DNA of 64,000 nt from Amoeboaphelidium protococcarum (lineage: Eukaryota; Aphelidiomycota; Aphelidea), in NCBI GenBank assembly GCA_023515745.1, contig JALECJ010000258.1:2386164-2450163 (forward strand), read 5' to 3'. The notes under the pieces were generated by a model. That model had not been told where the DNA came from. It saw nothing but the letters and a program-made list of their open reading frames with translations, and searched no databases. Positions 11,718 to 23,085 of this stretch are shown piece by piece. Both the position numbers and the translations under genes were made by a program. Position 1 is the first letter of the stretch; each line of letters opens with the position of its first letter.

Positions 11718-13298
11718 TCATTATGAACCTTCACTATTCCTAATATAACTATTGAGGTCAACAAGACCGCATACACCATCATTCTTAGATTGGAGCTCCT
11801 TAAGACACTATACAACATGGTCAACTGACAGTTACAAACTAGAGCCCATAACCTGACGGCGGTCTTTACCAGACAATTTACAACGCTCGCCCATAAAGTC
11901 TCTGTACAGGACTCTATTGATCTCCTCAGCCAAAGCCTATCTTCCAGATAGATCAAGCAAACTCCTTACTGGACTCTGCATAGGATCAGGATATGCCAAT
12001 ATACTAAAAGTATCTGTGAGAACACTCTAAATTAGTGGCGAATCATCGTCTCTAAACTCTTCTTATAAACTCTGTCCATACTATAAAGCCTAGGCAAGGA
12101 TAACGTCACCCGATTAACTGCTGTCAGTTGACATAATACTACCATCTTGGACACCATCAATCTGCATCTAATGATCAGCATTCTGAGGATAATTAACTTG
12201 GATTATCATTTCAATAAACTTTCTGCACTTTAGATGGACATACGCAAGCTCTTCATCATCAAAAGCACACGGATAAATTCGATCAATCAGCGAAATGGCA
12301 TTATCGATATCACCCTTGCTGATGAGACTGCATATATCCCTTCTCTACTCGCAGTCCTGCAGTCTGCGTTATAGATCTGCTTAAGATAACTGGGGGAATG
12401 AACTGGCCAATGAACGGGCACTCTCCAGCATACCTTCATATAGAAGATAGTTGAGCACAATGAGGCCGAGATCATCCTCGAGAACATCATAACTGCTATG
12501 GATAACCTGCTAATACAACTTTGCCTTCTTCTCCTTAATGTATTAAATAATGTCAAATCTGAATGGCTTCTATCCGAAATTGGACTCTACTACTTCACCA
12601 ACTGTCCTCAGGCCAACACACGGATATAGTTGCAAATTCTACCTGGTGATAGTTACGGAGGAAGTTCGCGCTGACGAACCAGAAGAGGATTGTAAATTCA
12701 ACTACCGATAAAAGTCCCTAAAAGCAACACCAATTAATGATCCATTCTTGGTATAAAATATGTCACCAGAGTGAAAGTTCACACCGCAGCCAATCACATC
12801 TCCAGTGGTAAAAGTGGGTCCAAATGGAACTCCAGTCCCACTGCAACCAAAGCTGTTACCATCATCTCCGTGATATCCCCAACTCTGCAACTCCCAACCG
12901 GGAAGCCGGGCAAGGGATACATTCTACAATTAGTACCCGATTCCTATATATCCATCTCTACCCTTGTCCACTATAGTTGTCTCATAGTAGTGAATGCTGT
13001 GATACGGACGAGCATATGTATTCGCACGGACAGATGCAGCGTCAGAATCGGATTTCCCTGGCCCGCTGTAAGTCACCCTGAGCTATTATCTCGACAAGTC
13101 TAGAATTGCACACTTGTCCTTGGTACTCCAACCGCTAGGGAACTGATTAATTGACTATGACTGAGTGTACTCTTATATGGAATCATCGCCAGTGTCACCA
13201 AATGGGTACAAGCTAAGATATTACATATACTCTGGCATCTTCTTTAACTACCCCGATACAACAATGGGCACTTATTAATTCTCTTCACTCGGCGTCAT
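11718..13298 (-). CDS. RanBP9/10-like scaffold of the CTLH/GID ubiquitin ligase
   Basis: Single exon, ATG 13298 to TGA 11720-11718, 526 residues. A SPRY domain (about residues 55-220) contains [30 protein letters not shown] and [16 protein letters not shown], almost the RanBPM sequence. LisH/CTLH/CRA-like helices follow (about 260-500), with [20 protein letters not shown] and [17 protein letters not shown]. The CRA end reads [19 protein letters not shown]. RanBP9/10 (yeast Gid1 counterpart) are substrate-side subunits of the CTLH/GID E3. The N-terminus is short and lacks the long disordered region of the animal proteins. Gln is often TAA/TAG. It converges with UBE2C, 120 nt apart. Confidence 0.9.
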
Positions 13299-13703
13299 AT
13301 TTATAGTTATCAATTAAAGCTTATCACTTTAATGTTCAATAATATAGGATAAGACTGATAGTATGCGGATTGTAAACTACTTTAAATGAAAAGAATCCAC
13401 AGGTTATTCAGACGAAGAATTCGCTCGCTGTTTCCAACGAAGAGAGACGTTGAGCGTTTGCTTTAACATTATTCAACCAGTGACGCGTTTGAGAATAAAA
13501 AAGCTGGCATTTATTTCCTCTAATGGTATTGCTCTAGTTATAGAGTGGAATTTTCATCCTCTCAATATGAAACATTGCCTGTGATAAGACTATACTTCAA
13601 ATAGAATCAAGTGAAAATATCCTTAGAATGACATGTAAGAAATCTGATGAGATTAATTCATCAAGACAAATAGGTACAAATAGTGGATCAACGTGTCTCT
13701 CTC
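13299..13703. other. Intergenic, no gene seen
   Basis: About 400 nt between the RanBP9-like start and the cytochrome b5 stop. AT-rich, with no convincing frame. A gtttgctttaac and a gacgcgtttgag element near 13460-13490 may belong to the promoter of the RanBP9-like gene. Confidence 0.4.
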
Positions 13704-14252
13704 TCACTTGTACAGCACTTTGATCATCACCGCTGCGATGAGTACCAATGGAACAAATAATCTGACGTAGAACATACCATCTGCCTGTTACTAATGACCT
13801 CCCTTGTTACTGTTAGAAGATGAGGCAGAACTCTTGTTGATTTGAGTATTAGGCGATTTGACAGCACCATCAGAAGTCTACATAATAATAGATAACGCTG
13901 AAAGCAATCATTAATTAGTATACATCTTAGTATAGCAATGATCTAACCTTTAAAGAGCCGACGAGGTAATCTTTCAACTACTCTCGCGCGTCTTCGCTGT
14001 GTCCAACATCCTCAAAAGCCTCAGTAGCATCCTGACCAGCATGTTCAAGCAAAACTTCTTCTCCACCAGGGCTACATAATTTATTCGGTGATAAATGAGT
14101 AGAAATAATCAAGTAACAAGATTAGCGGCGACTTACTGCTCATCCAGGAACTTTGTCACGTTATACACTTGATTATGGACGGTAAACCAGATGTCGGTCT
14201 TTGCTTAGTGCATCGCAACCTCATCTGCGGAATACTCTTTTACTGGCGCCAT
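13704..14252 (-). CDS. CYB5: Cytochrome b5, tail-anchored
   Basis: Three exons on the minus strand: 14252-14137, 14071-13948 and 13877-13704, with introns of 65 and 70 nt. The product of 137 residues has the cytochrome b5 core: [17 protein letters not shown], the heme ligand loop [20 protein letters not shown], and the second ligand in [10 protein letters not shown] 30-residue linker leads to a C-terminal membrane anchor [18 protein letters not shown] with a KVLYK end. It is an electron donor for desaturases and P450s at the ER or outer mitochondrial membrane. The His of HPGG is split by the first intron, which fixes the splice phase. The start [15 protein letters not shown] is conventional. 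Confidence 0.95.
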
Positions 14253-14863
14253 TTGATTACTAATTATCTACTAAAAATTCTTCAAAAGATTGAAAGAGGT
14301 AATAAATTTGCTGTTTGAAGCAGGCCCGCTGTGCGTTAGATTTCCTCTGGAGAAAGAATAATTATCGGCTTTGGAGGCTCGGCTCGAGCGCGACATTCCG
14401 GTGGAATTGTGGCTGATCGAATCGGGGCAAGTCGAAGCTTTATCGCTACACGCTAGTTTCATATATAAGCCTTCATTTAATTCTAGGCACAAGTAATTGG
14501 TCCCACACGACAAGATAAAGAAGGCATTAGGATGGATTCATTATGAGATTTTATTGAAACGATAATATGACCGTGCTAAATACATGCTAAGATCATAAGC
14601 ACGCTTTGTCTTTGTTCGTTAGTCTAATGAGCAAAACATATTTTGTCTATTATAAAAACAAGAAGAGTCCTTTAATTACACTGACAAGCTGCAACTTGAT
14701 CTTAAAATTCCTGAGATTGTTTTAAAGTATTTATAGGACAGAAAGTAAGAAAGCATAACTCTCTTTGTGAAGTGGTGGCAGCAACAATAGCAGTTGCTAA
14801 GGAGAAGAATGGACGAAACGTGTGCATGCCAAACTGTTGCAGAGGAGGAAGGAGTCCGATGGA

Positions 14864-14911
14864 TGAAACGCGCGTTTCAGACAATGTGAAACAGAAACGC
14901 ACTCCGTTTCA
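14864..14911. promoter_or_regulatory. Palindrome and inverted TGAAAC/GTTTCA repeats
   Basis: tgaaacgcgcgtttca at 14864-14879 is a perfect 16-nt palindrome. A second dyad, TGAAAC at 14887-14892 and GTTTCA at 14906-14911, follows directly. They lie about 120-165 nt before the ATG of the gene at 15030 and share the GAAACG core with elements upstream of other genes here. A binding site for a dimeric factor is the simplest reading. Confidence 0.35.
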
Positions 14912-15029
14912 GAGCGTATCACATGACCATTGTGAAATGGAAACAAACAATCAAACAATTGAACAAAACGCAAACTCGACCCCACACTAACTTCTTATCC
15001 TCCTGGCTCTACACATCTACGAAAGGAAA

Positions 15030-16156
15030 ATGTCTATTGCTGGAGAACTTTGCGACTTTAGTGAAGCATTATTTGCTGAAACTACTACTACTATTACTAC
15101 TACTACCACTTTGTTTGGCGCCGCCGCTGTGGCTAGAGTGTGCTACTCTGCTGCTGCTTGTTGGGCGTTCCGTAAAGCTCCACCTCCACCATCCCCCCTC
15201 ATCTCCATCTCCACTCCACCCGGAACACCACAAGTTAAGAAGCAGTAGCATAGGCCCAGTAACTTCCTATCTGCTTCTCCGCCTCCTAGACATGTGCTGA
15301 ACTTTGTGTCAGTGACGGGAGAGCTGTCCCTGAGAGTAGATGAAGTGAAAAGTCGACACTCTGGGGCGACAGTGGCCACACAAGGTAACTCTGGTTCTGG
15401 TTCTGGCTCTGCTGGCTCTACTCCGCTTTCTGTCGCTGCTCCATCTGTTGCTGGTCCTCCTGGTACTCCTGGTCCTGAGTCTAGTGATGCCGCTCCTGCC
15501 TCTGCTCTGTGTCAGGTTATTGCACCGCTGATGCCTCGTGCTCCGGTGTTTCCGACTGGCGAGCTTCGATCTCCTCGTCCCGGCTTCGGTATACCAATGT
15601 CAGAGTTCCGCTAGGCTGCGCTTGGCAATGAGAAAATTTAGGCTCAAGCTGGTAAATCCAGGCTAGCTGATCGTTTTCTTAAAGCCATGAAGCGAGGCCC
15701 TGCTGGTTACCGCGATAACGGAAAAGCTGACCGGCGGCGTCGTTAAGAAGTAACAGACAGCTGGTAAGCTAAGCTGAAGACGATGGGTGGCACTCGTCGC
15801 TTTTCCCGTGTATGGCATTCTGTGACTCCTGATAATCTGGAAGACTTTGACATCCTTAGGGAGGCCAAGCCTGAAAGTGCGTCGGTGGAATAGATTGCTA
15901 GCGGAAAAGTAAAGAAGATGATTCCTTGGTGTAATGGCAAGTCTTTTTATAGACGCACCACGATCGAGGTCTCCTTCTTGTAGACTGCCTACTATGCTAC
16001 TATGGACTTCTACATTGAGCGGAATAGAGCTGGTAAGTCGAACCAAGGCTGGTTTGCTTTGTGGGACTTGTTTTAGAGGCTGGTTATCTCTGAGTAAGTT
16101 TTATATCTATCTGTTTGCAATATTTAATTTATAATGCTCGTTTGTGTAGTTCATGA
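15030..16156 (+). CDS. Orphan Ala/Ser/Pro-rich protein
   Basis: ATG 15030; the frame is open to 16093, then a 56-nt GTAAGT...TGTAG intron (16094-16149) joins to TGA 16154-16156, giving 356 residues. The N-terminal half is low-complexity (TTTTITTTTTLFGAAAVARV, runs of Pro, a GSGSGSAGS linker). The C-terminal half (about 200-350) is charged and ordered-looking, with DRFLKAMKRGPAGYRDNG, KMIPWCNGKSFYRRTTIEV and YYATMDFYIERNRAGKSNQG. It uses few TAA/TAG codons and is richer in C on the coding strand than its neighbours. I recognise no family; a gag-like or DNA-binding protein is only a guess. The clean in-phase intron supports a real transcript. Confidence 0.45.
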
Positions 16157-16370
16157 ATGTGAATCTGAATGGCCACCTCTGCTCTGTATATAGGTTCGAC
16201 TACACAACAACATCACAGCAACTACACAACAACTACGACGACAACTACACAGCAACTACGACGACAACAACAGCTAATACACAACTAACGTAGTTTAATA
16301 ATAAAAAAATACAAAAATACAAAAAAAAATAATACAAAAAATATAAAAATACCAAAAAAGGCCCTAGGCC

Positions 16371-17102
16371 ATGTTCTCTAACCTGTTGAATGTGTAGGTA
16401 CTTTACTGCTGCTGCGCCCTTCTGGTTTTGGACTCTCAGTGGACATTTTGGATTTTTTTTGATTTTGTGGTAAGTGCATTCTATATTGAGGTGACGACAA
16501 GGCTTTGGTACGAGAAGCAAGTGGCGGACGTGATACATTCTCATCCAACGGTAAGGTTCTACTACTTGCTGATATTGCAACATTATACTTTATGATCTCT
16601 CTCGTTATGTAGGATGAGTTTGTGATTGCAACTTGCTTCGCCCAGTTAAGGTTGCAGCAGGAAGGTAAGCTTGTATTATTCGCTGTTGTAACTTTTGTGA
16701 ATTTATGTAGGTGTTATATTGCTCTGGTTGCTCTCACTGTGTCCTCTGGTCTGCATGATACGTTTCCTCCGACTATTCTCCCCATCTCTGATTCTCAATC
16801 ACTCGCTGTTGGTGCATTCCTCTCTCCTGCACAGGTCTGCCCAAGGCTCTCCCCTCCGCATGCTCAACCTCGTTACTTGTCTCTCTGCGTTGCTTAATGG
16901 TAACCTGATTATGACTGATCCTCTCAAGATACCTCTGCTTCTGTCTGCTAATGGTAAGGTTTTGACTCAGTCCGTCTGTTCTGCTCTGGTCAAGCTCTGT
17001 CTATTTTCTATGTCTCCATCCTCTGTCCTCTTCTCGTCTCTTCTTCCTCTGGTGTCTCCTGTACTCTGCCTGTCTGGTGTATCCTCTTGCACGCGTTCCT
17101 GA
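16371..17102 (+). CDS. Possible three-exon orphan membrane protein
   Basis: ATG 16371. Exons 16371-16550, 16613-16664 and 16711-17102 are joined by 62- and 46-nt introns with GTAAGG/GTAAGC donors and ATGTAG acceptors. All phases agree and the frame reaches TGA 17100-17102 (207 residues). The N-terminal part has hydrophobic stretches (CCCALLVLDSQWTFWIFFDF, FVVSAFYIEV) and a soluble piece with RLWYEKQVADVIHSHPTDEF. The last exon is Leu/Ser/Pro-rich and CT-rich in DNA, so the distal reading may be untranslated sequence. No family is recognised. The introns are the main evidence. Confidence 0.35.
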
Positions 17103-17167
17103 ATATCAGTTTATCCAAATGCACATTATAGTCCTCTGCTGCTTCCTCTGTTGGTATCTTTCCTCCC

Positions 17168-17237
17168 CCCCTCTCTCTCTCTCTCTCTGTCTGTCTCCTT
17201 TCGGTTGGTATGCCCTCTCTCTCTCTCTCTCTCTCTA
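17168..17237. repeat. CT microsatellite tracts
   Basis: Two CT-dinucleotide runs, about 17168-17190 and 17214-17237, lie in a CT-rich block (about 16.75-17.35 kb) downstream of the orphan genes. Open frames across it translate to Ser/Leu repeats and are not credible genes. Confidence 0.7.
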
Positions 17238-17661
17238 CTGGTATACCCTTCCATTCTCTGTCTGTCTCTATGTTGGTATCCTCTTCCTCTGCCTGATTCT
17301 CTTTCTGCTGGCGTGTCTCTACCTCACTGGATCACTTTGGATGTTGAACATTGATGGCAGTTGAATTTTAATTCTTTCTCTTTGTAAAATGATATCTTTG
17401 AGCTTGGTTTATCTTTTCACATTTCAGTCTATTAGATTAAAGCGCCAGTTTCAACAACAGTACCAAGTTCCAAACAATCTATGACTTTAGACGCGGCAAT
17501 TGCGATCCTTAAAGCTGCTGTTTTTGCGTGATCAACTCAAGCTGTGACTGAGTGCGAGACAAAGGGGCGCTCTTTCAGGACTTTAGTTTCGCTGTGGATT
17601 CGTCTATCGAGCGTTAATATTACAACAATAACCCACACTTACACAATTTCAAGTTTAAATT

Positions 17662-18468
17662 ATGGCCAAAGTACCGCGTAATTTCAAGTTATTAGAAGAG
17701 CTGGAGAAGGGAGAGAAAGGAATCGGAGATGGAAGTGTCAGTTATGGACTGGCAGACAGTGACGATCTGTTAATGTCCAATTGGAATGGTACCATATTAG
17801 GTCCATCACACGTAAGTTGAACTATTTGAACATGCGCCTATAAGCTGTATAATGCGTTCGCTCACTATGGAAATCTCATACGTCTTTATTATCCTCATTG
17901 TCAATCTCTAAACACTCTTACTGCTATCTTCCAAGTCTATTATGTTCCAAATCAATAGCAGCGTGTGAGAATAGAGAGATTGAACGATGGATGGTGATGA
18001 TGAGTATATGAGATCTGGTAGTTGGAGTGAATCTATACAATTTTGTAGACTGTGCATGAGAATAGAATATACTCTGTCAAGATTCATTGTGGTGACAATT
18101 ATCCTGAAGAGGCTCCCACCGTATACTTTCACAGCAAGATTAATCTGAGCTGTGTGAATTAGTCTAATGGACGCGTAAGACTTTATACAGTTGATATGCT
18201 CTATTGTCTTACATTATTATATGCTGTTCCATTGTTATGGTTTTGATGTAGGTTGAAAAGTCTAAATTGAACTGTCTTAGCTCTTGGAGAAGAACATTTT
18301 CCATTGAGACTGTGCTCAGTGAGTTGAGAAAGTAAGTCTAGTACTATGGATGTTGTTGTATACTGTGATGATGTTCTTATACTACTCTTTGATCAAGTGT
18401 GTAGAGAAATGGCATCTGGATCTAATAAGAAGGCAACTCAACCTCCAGAAGGCTCGTATTACAATTGA
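17662..18468 (+). CDS. UBE2V: Ubiquitin E2 variant, UBE2V/MMS2
   Basis: Four exons: 17662-17811, 18049-18174, 18252-18331 and 18405-18468; introns of 237, 77 and 73 nt. The 139-residue product is a catalytically inactive UBC variant: [48 protein letters not shown], then the [12 protein letters not shown] segment where E2s carry the catalytic Cys region. The C-terminus PPEGSYYN is diagnostic for UEV proteins. With UBC13 it builds Lys63-linked chains in DNA damage tolerance and signalling; UBC13 is not in this window. The first intron is three to four times longer than any other here and may host a small RNA (separate entry). Confidence 0.95.
17912..18039 (+). ncRNA. Candidate H/ACA snoRNA in UBE2V intron 1
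   Basis: The 237-nt intron contains a perfect stem CTGCTAT (17921-17927) / ATAGCAG (17955-17961), flanked by ACAC (17912-17915) / GTGT (17963-17966). An ANANNA H-box match AGAATA follows at 17968-17973. A second, weaker helix AGATT (17977-17981) / AATCT (18030-18034) is followed three nt later by ACA (18037-18039). The order hairpin-H-hairpin-ACA and the H-to-ACA spacing fit an H/ACA guide RNA. The 3' hairpin is poor and no target was checked. Confidence 0.28.
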
Positions 18469-18639
18469 TCACTGTATTATACAGCATATCAGTGTATCGA
18501 CTATCACTCTGATGATGGTACATTGATCGCGATTTAATACACTCTGTATGCATTAATCTAGTTGTTGGTAAAATTTTTATTATCTTCTTAAATCACGCTT
18601 AAAGTAAGATATAGTAATGTTTATTCAGGTACATTATAT

Positions 18640-19959
18640 TCATACTAGATTCTTGAACAAGTCTTCTTTAAGCTGTTCAGCATCAAGAGCATTCTGTAAC
18701 TTGAGTTGGCAAATCTTGACACGACTCTATATTTGATCCAACTATTAGGATACATAAGACTAATGTGGTTAAATCAACGCTCTATTATCAGCAGAATCAG
18801 AATCTTTAGTATTATGTTGATCTGAATGACTCTTCTTCTCCTGTGGACTCTGCAAGCCTTTCTACTACTACTACTACTGTTATCGACCAAGATGGGTGGA
18901 CTGATTCAGACTATTGTCAGAGAAATTATCTCTCTCCATGGACTGCTTATCACTACTATGTGTAGATCCACCACCTGAAGCCAATTGATTAACATTGGTG
19001 GATGAAATATCATGAGGTAGTAGAGTATACATTGATGGATTATAGGTGGTATTATTACCGCGTTCCATGGATTCAATTTGACTACAACTTGTTACATCTT
19101 CAATAGCTGCGGCAATTGAATTAATGTCCTCACAAACCAACTTCAATGCATGTCCATCTGCACTGAATAACGGGTTCACCGTGATATTGTCCAACCAGTT
19201 CTCCTTGTCCAGATGCTATAATAGTACACGATCAGATTCGCTCTGGAAATATGAAATAGTTAGGGGATAGTACTTGTCAGCATATACACCCAGATCATCC
19301 AACTTATCCTGTGGTATGTTATCATACTACTACTTTTAAACTTTCTTTGACGTGGCGGTAGCGGTAGTAGTACTCTTAGACTAGCTACTAGCATGATGAT
19401 CGCGAGGATAAGTTCTGAATGCTCCAATCTCCACTTTCTAACGCCCTCCTTCAGCATTACTCAACGTTGTCTTGGGATCAATCACCACGGCCAGGTACGG
19501 TTCACTAAACTACTATTACAACTGTTGAGTAGTGACATCAATCCCGCTGAGCCAGCATTTATATCCAGGGTGAGAGTGATACCATCCAATTACATTTTCC
19601 ATGCGTCCAGACTGGTGATACATCTCCATGTACTGCACCATGTACTCGTACGCTTCAGCCTAAGCATTCACACGCGTCTCCGTACCCTCAACAGGTAGAC
19701 TGAAGGAGTCCAGCACCACCAGACTGTTGCCAATCACCCTGCCAATCATCAGGCCCATCACTTCAATGTCTCCCCCAGAATGAGCATGTGTTGTCATTTT
19801 AACCAGAGCCGATGCAGAGATGTGGACATGTTTAAAGTACTCTGGATCACCCAGCCACGGCTTTGCATCCAACTAAGACTTTTGACTCTTTGGATCAAAC
19901 TTGAATAATTGAGCGTCTTAATCGTCGTTGCTTTCCTTTAATTAATTCTAGACAGTCAT
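18640..19959 (-). CDS. CSN5: COP9 signalosome subunit 5 (JAMM deneddylase)
   Basis: Single exon, ATG 19959 to TGA 18642-18640, 439 residues. It removes NEDD8 from cullins as the catalytic subunit of the COP9 signalosome. The MPN+ domain (about 45-180) carries the catalytic Glu in [10 protein letters not shown] and the zinc site [14 protein letters not shown], preceded by [10 protein letters not shown]. The downstream [14 protein letters not shown] and PYLAVVIDP blocks match CSN5. The CSN5 alpha-helical tail ([26 protein letters not shown]) is present. A low-complexity region holds a seven-Gln run, mostly TAG codons, after a Ser/Asn-rich stretch, then a final amphipathic helix. The tail is longer than in animal CSN5. 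Confidence 0.95.
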
Positions 19960-20168
19960 ACTATTATTATAATACTTCAAGTTGGAGTTTGATAGGATCA
20001 AGTGGTGGTTATGCGAGTTTTGATTAAAAATGAAAACGAAGATCAAACGAGGAGCGATCAAGTAAAGAGAAAGAGACTATTCATTGCGGTGACAAGTCAT
20101 TTTAAGTAGATAGAAAGATGTGAAATATTATCACCTCCATCACCGCTACTCAATTATCAACATTATAA

Positions 20169-23085
20169 TCAAATTTCAAACTTTTGGCGCTTGATGTGCA
20201 GCACGTTCTGCTTGATCAAATCGCGCAGCATTGGTTGATATACAGACTTCATGGTTGGCAGGAGGATTCCTTTATCACGCAGGCCATTATTCAAAATCAG
20301 ATTAGCTCCAATAGCGGCTGGGATACCGACAGTCTTTGCCATTGCTGTATGACCAGCTGGGTCTCCATACTCTATCATGGAGATGGTATGTCTCTCCTTG
20401 GCCGAATCTCCCTTATAGATTGTAAAGTCATGATGAAGTATGACCAAATCTCTTTCACCTTCGAGGTATTTCAACTTTTACTCTAAAACTTCACATAGTG
20501 CATCCAATTTGGAGTTTCTATTCTTGATTTTAAAATCATTGTTGAAAAGTCCAAGCCATTTGAAAGCATCCACCACAGCGACTCTCTGATTATCGTGAAT
20601 CTTGTTGGCGAATAATTGATCTAGCGATTGAGCATCTGCCGACTTGAGACAATGATCCCAGAATGATGTCCAATCTTCAACTGAAGATGGAAGACGGTTT
20701 TAAATGTCCAACATGCCCAAATCTCTCACGCCACGCATCAATTCACTAAATCCTCTAAATCTTAACGTGCCTCTGAACATTGTGTCAAGATCAGAATCAA
20801 CCAGGCCATAAGTCTTGATATACTTCATACTATTTCTGTTGGGGAGCACCTCAAGATTGAAGCCTTTGTACAATTCAATACCTTCTGCATAGTCCAAAAT
20901 CGAACCACCTTCCCCGATTTTTACCAATTCTCCATCCATTCTATACTGCGCTGGATTAAGAGCTGCTAGTAATACACCACGTGGAGACCAACTGAATTTG
21001 TATCCAAACGGATTATCTGAACACTCGGGTGCAGGCAGACCGCCACACACCGACTTGAAAGATGTGATTTTGTATCCTTGCGTCTTGACAGAATCGAAGA
21101 ACTCCATAGCTAGCAGGTGATCAATACCAGGATCGAGGCCGACTTCATTAAGAACAGATATTCTAGCCTGATCAATCTCTCCTCTTTTGGACTCAATCTG
21201 AGGAGACAGATAACTGGCAGTCACCATATTTCTCTTTGCAGATATACAGGCATCAAGTACTTGCGGATGAAACATTGCAGGTACTAAGCTGATTGCAATG
21301 TCATGTCTATGCACTAAATCATGGAGTTCCTATGCATTGGAGACATCTAAACCGGCAACTTAAACATTCTTGTATGGTTGCACAAGTCTATGAGCTTCTT
21401 CTTGATTATTACTCGCAATAGTGATATCAACATTGCCTTATTATTGCAAGTAGTCGATAACGGGAGCGCACACTCTGCCAGATCCCAATATCAGTGCCTT
21501 CTTGTTCACTTTAATGTTCAATGCGGAATCAACCAAGGGCTTCAAATTCTAAAATCTTGAAATCAGCTTACCATTCTAAGCAATAGTTGCATTCTACATC
21601 ACTTTATTGCTGCCTTTCTAAAGATACTCCATTAGCAGAGGTGTCAAATGAGTACTGAAATGCTTAGTTGCTTCGAATGGCATTTCCGCCGGCAGATTAT
21701 CAATGGACATGACTGTAAAACCATCTTTACCAATCCCTGGAGTCTATTTAATTGTCGACTAGGATGCATCAACAGTAAAGAATGGCTCATCAATGGTGGA
21801 AGCATGATCCATAAACTCCAGAGGCCCAGAAATGTCACAAGAAATATCAGCTACTGCCAACATTTTTAAAGGAGTTGACTTTTATAGCTAGAGCAATTAA
21901 TCATTAGTCAAGAGTCGTGGATAGTTTTCATCCCAATAAGCACCATTTACAAGAACTGAAGTTTAAGGTACAACTTTCTCGTGGAATACAGACCGATACG
22001 CCTTAGTGCCCTGCGTTAAATAGTCCTGCATATCAAATCGCTTACCTTGAGTGTTCACCAAATAATCCTCAGGCTTCAGCATAACTCCATAAATCTTATC
22101 ACTCTTCAGTTGATCTGCACCAGTCTGTAATAATTAGTCCAACGTGATCATCTAATGAGGCAGTTTTTAAAAGATTTACAATGCTCCCTACACAAATTAT
22201 ATCAATGATATTCAAATCAATATTCTTAGTAATTCAGAATATGTAGAGAATACATACATACCTTGGTCACGTTGCCTGCACCGGTAAACATAAAGGTCAG
22301 AGGACCAAAATCTTTGGATAGTCCACCTGAGGCAATCAATCTACCAGCAGCTGCAACTTGCTCTTCAGCCTGCTTCAGCTCATAATGATTATAAGCTCTG
22401 GATATGTTCACAAACGGCGTATTATATCCATGGGACAACAGCTTTAAACCTAGACCATGTAGGATATCAATCATACCAGCGTATCCAGCATATTATCCAA
22501 AAGCTACCAATCTTCTCTGCTACTAGTCGACCAACAGTTCATAATCCATCAGATGAATATTCTACACTGAATGATATTATAGAAATTATCACATTACGAT
22601 ATGAGTATAAACACAGCAACATACCTTTTCTAAGACACTCTTCAAAAGTGGCATATTATGCTTCTATCCCTTGTGTGTATGACTAAAGAACATGTATTAC
22701 TTATTGGGAATCAGCTGCTTGACGGGAACCTCTTTAATGCCCAATATCAAATCAGCTTCACTCAAATCATCCTTAACAATTGCACCAGCCTACACATTAT
22801 CATTAATGAGAAATTCCGATAAATTTAGAACAATTGGAACAAAAAAAATACCTTGGAGTATTCTTGATCAGTGAAAATTCTCTTATTACAAGGTTGAATG
22901 AACACCTACGAGTGTTTACTCAGATCTGAGACAGCCTGTGGAGTCAGTGGTGAGCGCCGTTCCCACTTCCCCTTATCCTCTCTCCGGATACCGATAGACT
23001 TGAACCTCTTCTAAGAATACTGTAACTATTTCACTCCATTACCAGCACTGACTCGCAGTAAAGAGGATTGTTTCAACAACATCAT
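20169..23085 (-). CDS. AASS: Bifunctional lysine-ketoglutarate reductase / saccharopine dehydrogenase
   Basis: Four exons on the minus strand: 23085-22852, 22789-22625, 22561-22262 and 22187-20169; introns of 62, 63 and 74 nt, all in phase; 905 residues. The LKR half starts near residue 30 with IGIRREDKGKWERRSPLTP and includes KQYMFFSHTHKGQKHNMPLL. The SDH half starts near residue 455 with KKALILGSGRVCAPVIDYL, then SNNQEEAHRLV, NEVGLDPGIDHLLAMEFFD and GLPAPECSDNPFGYKFSWS, ending KTVGIPAAIGANLILNNGL. The basic Ser-rich first 30 residues look like a mitochondrial presequence. The fused order (LKR then SDH) is that of animal and plant lysine catabolism to aminoadipate semialdehyde; fungi normally keep two separate biosynthetic enzymes. 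Start chosen at the first of two tandem ATGs. Confidence 0.95.

Noticed and set aside
17980-18010. C/D-box snoRNA (TGATGATGA in the UBE2V intron)
   Set aside because: No D box (CTGA) follows at a sensible distance; the H/ACA layout fits better.
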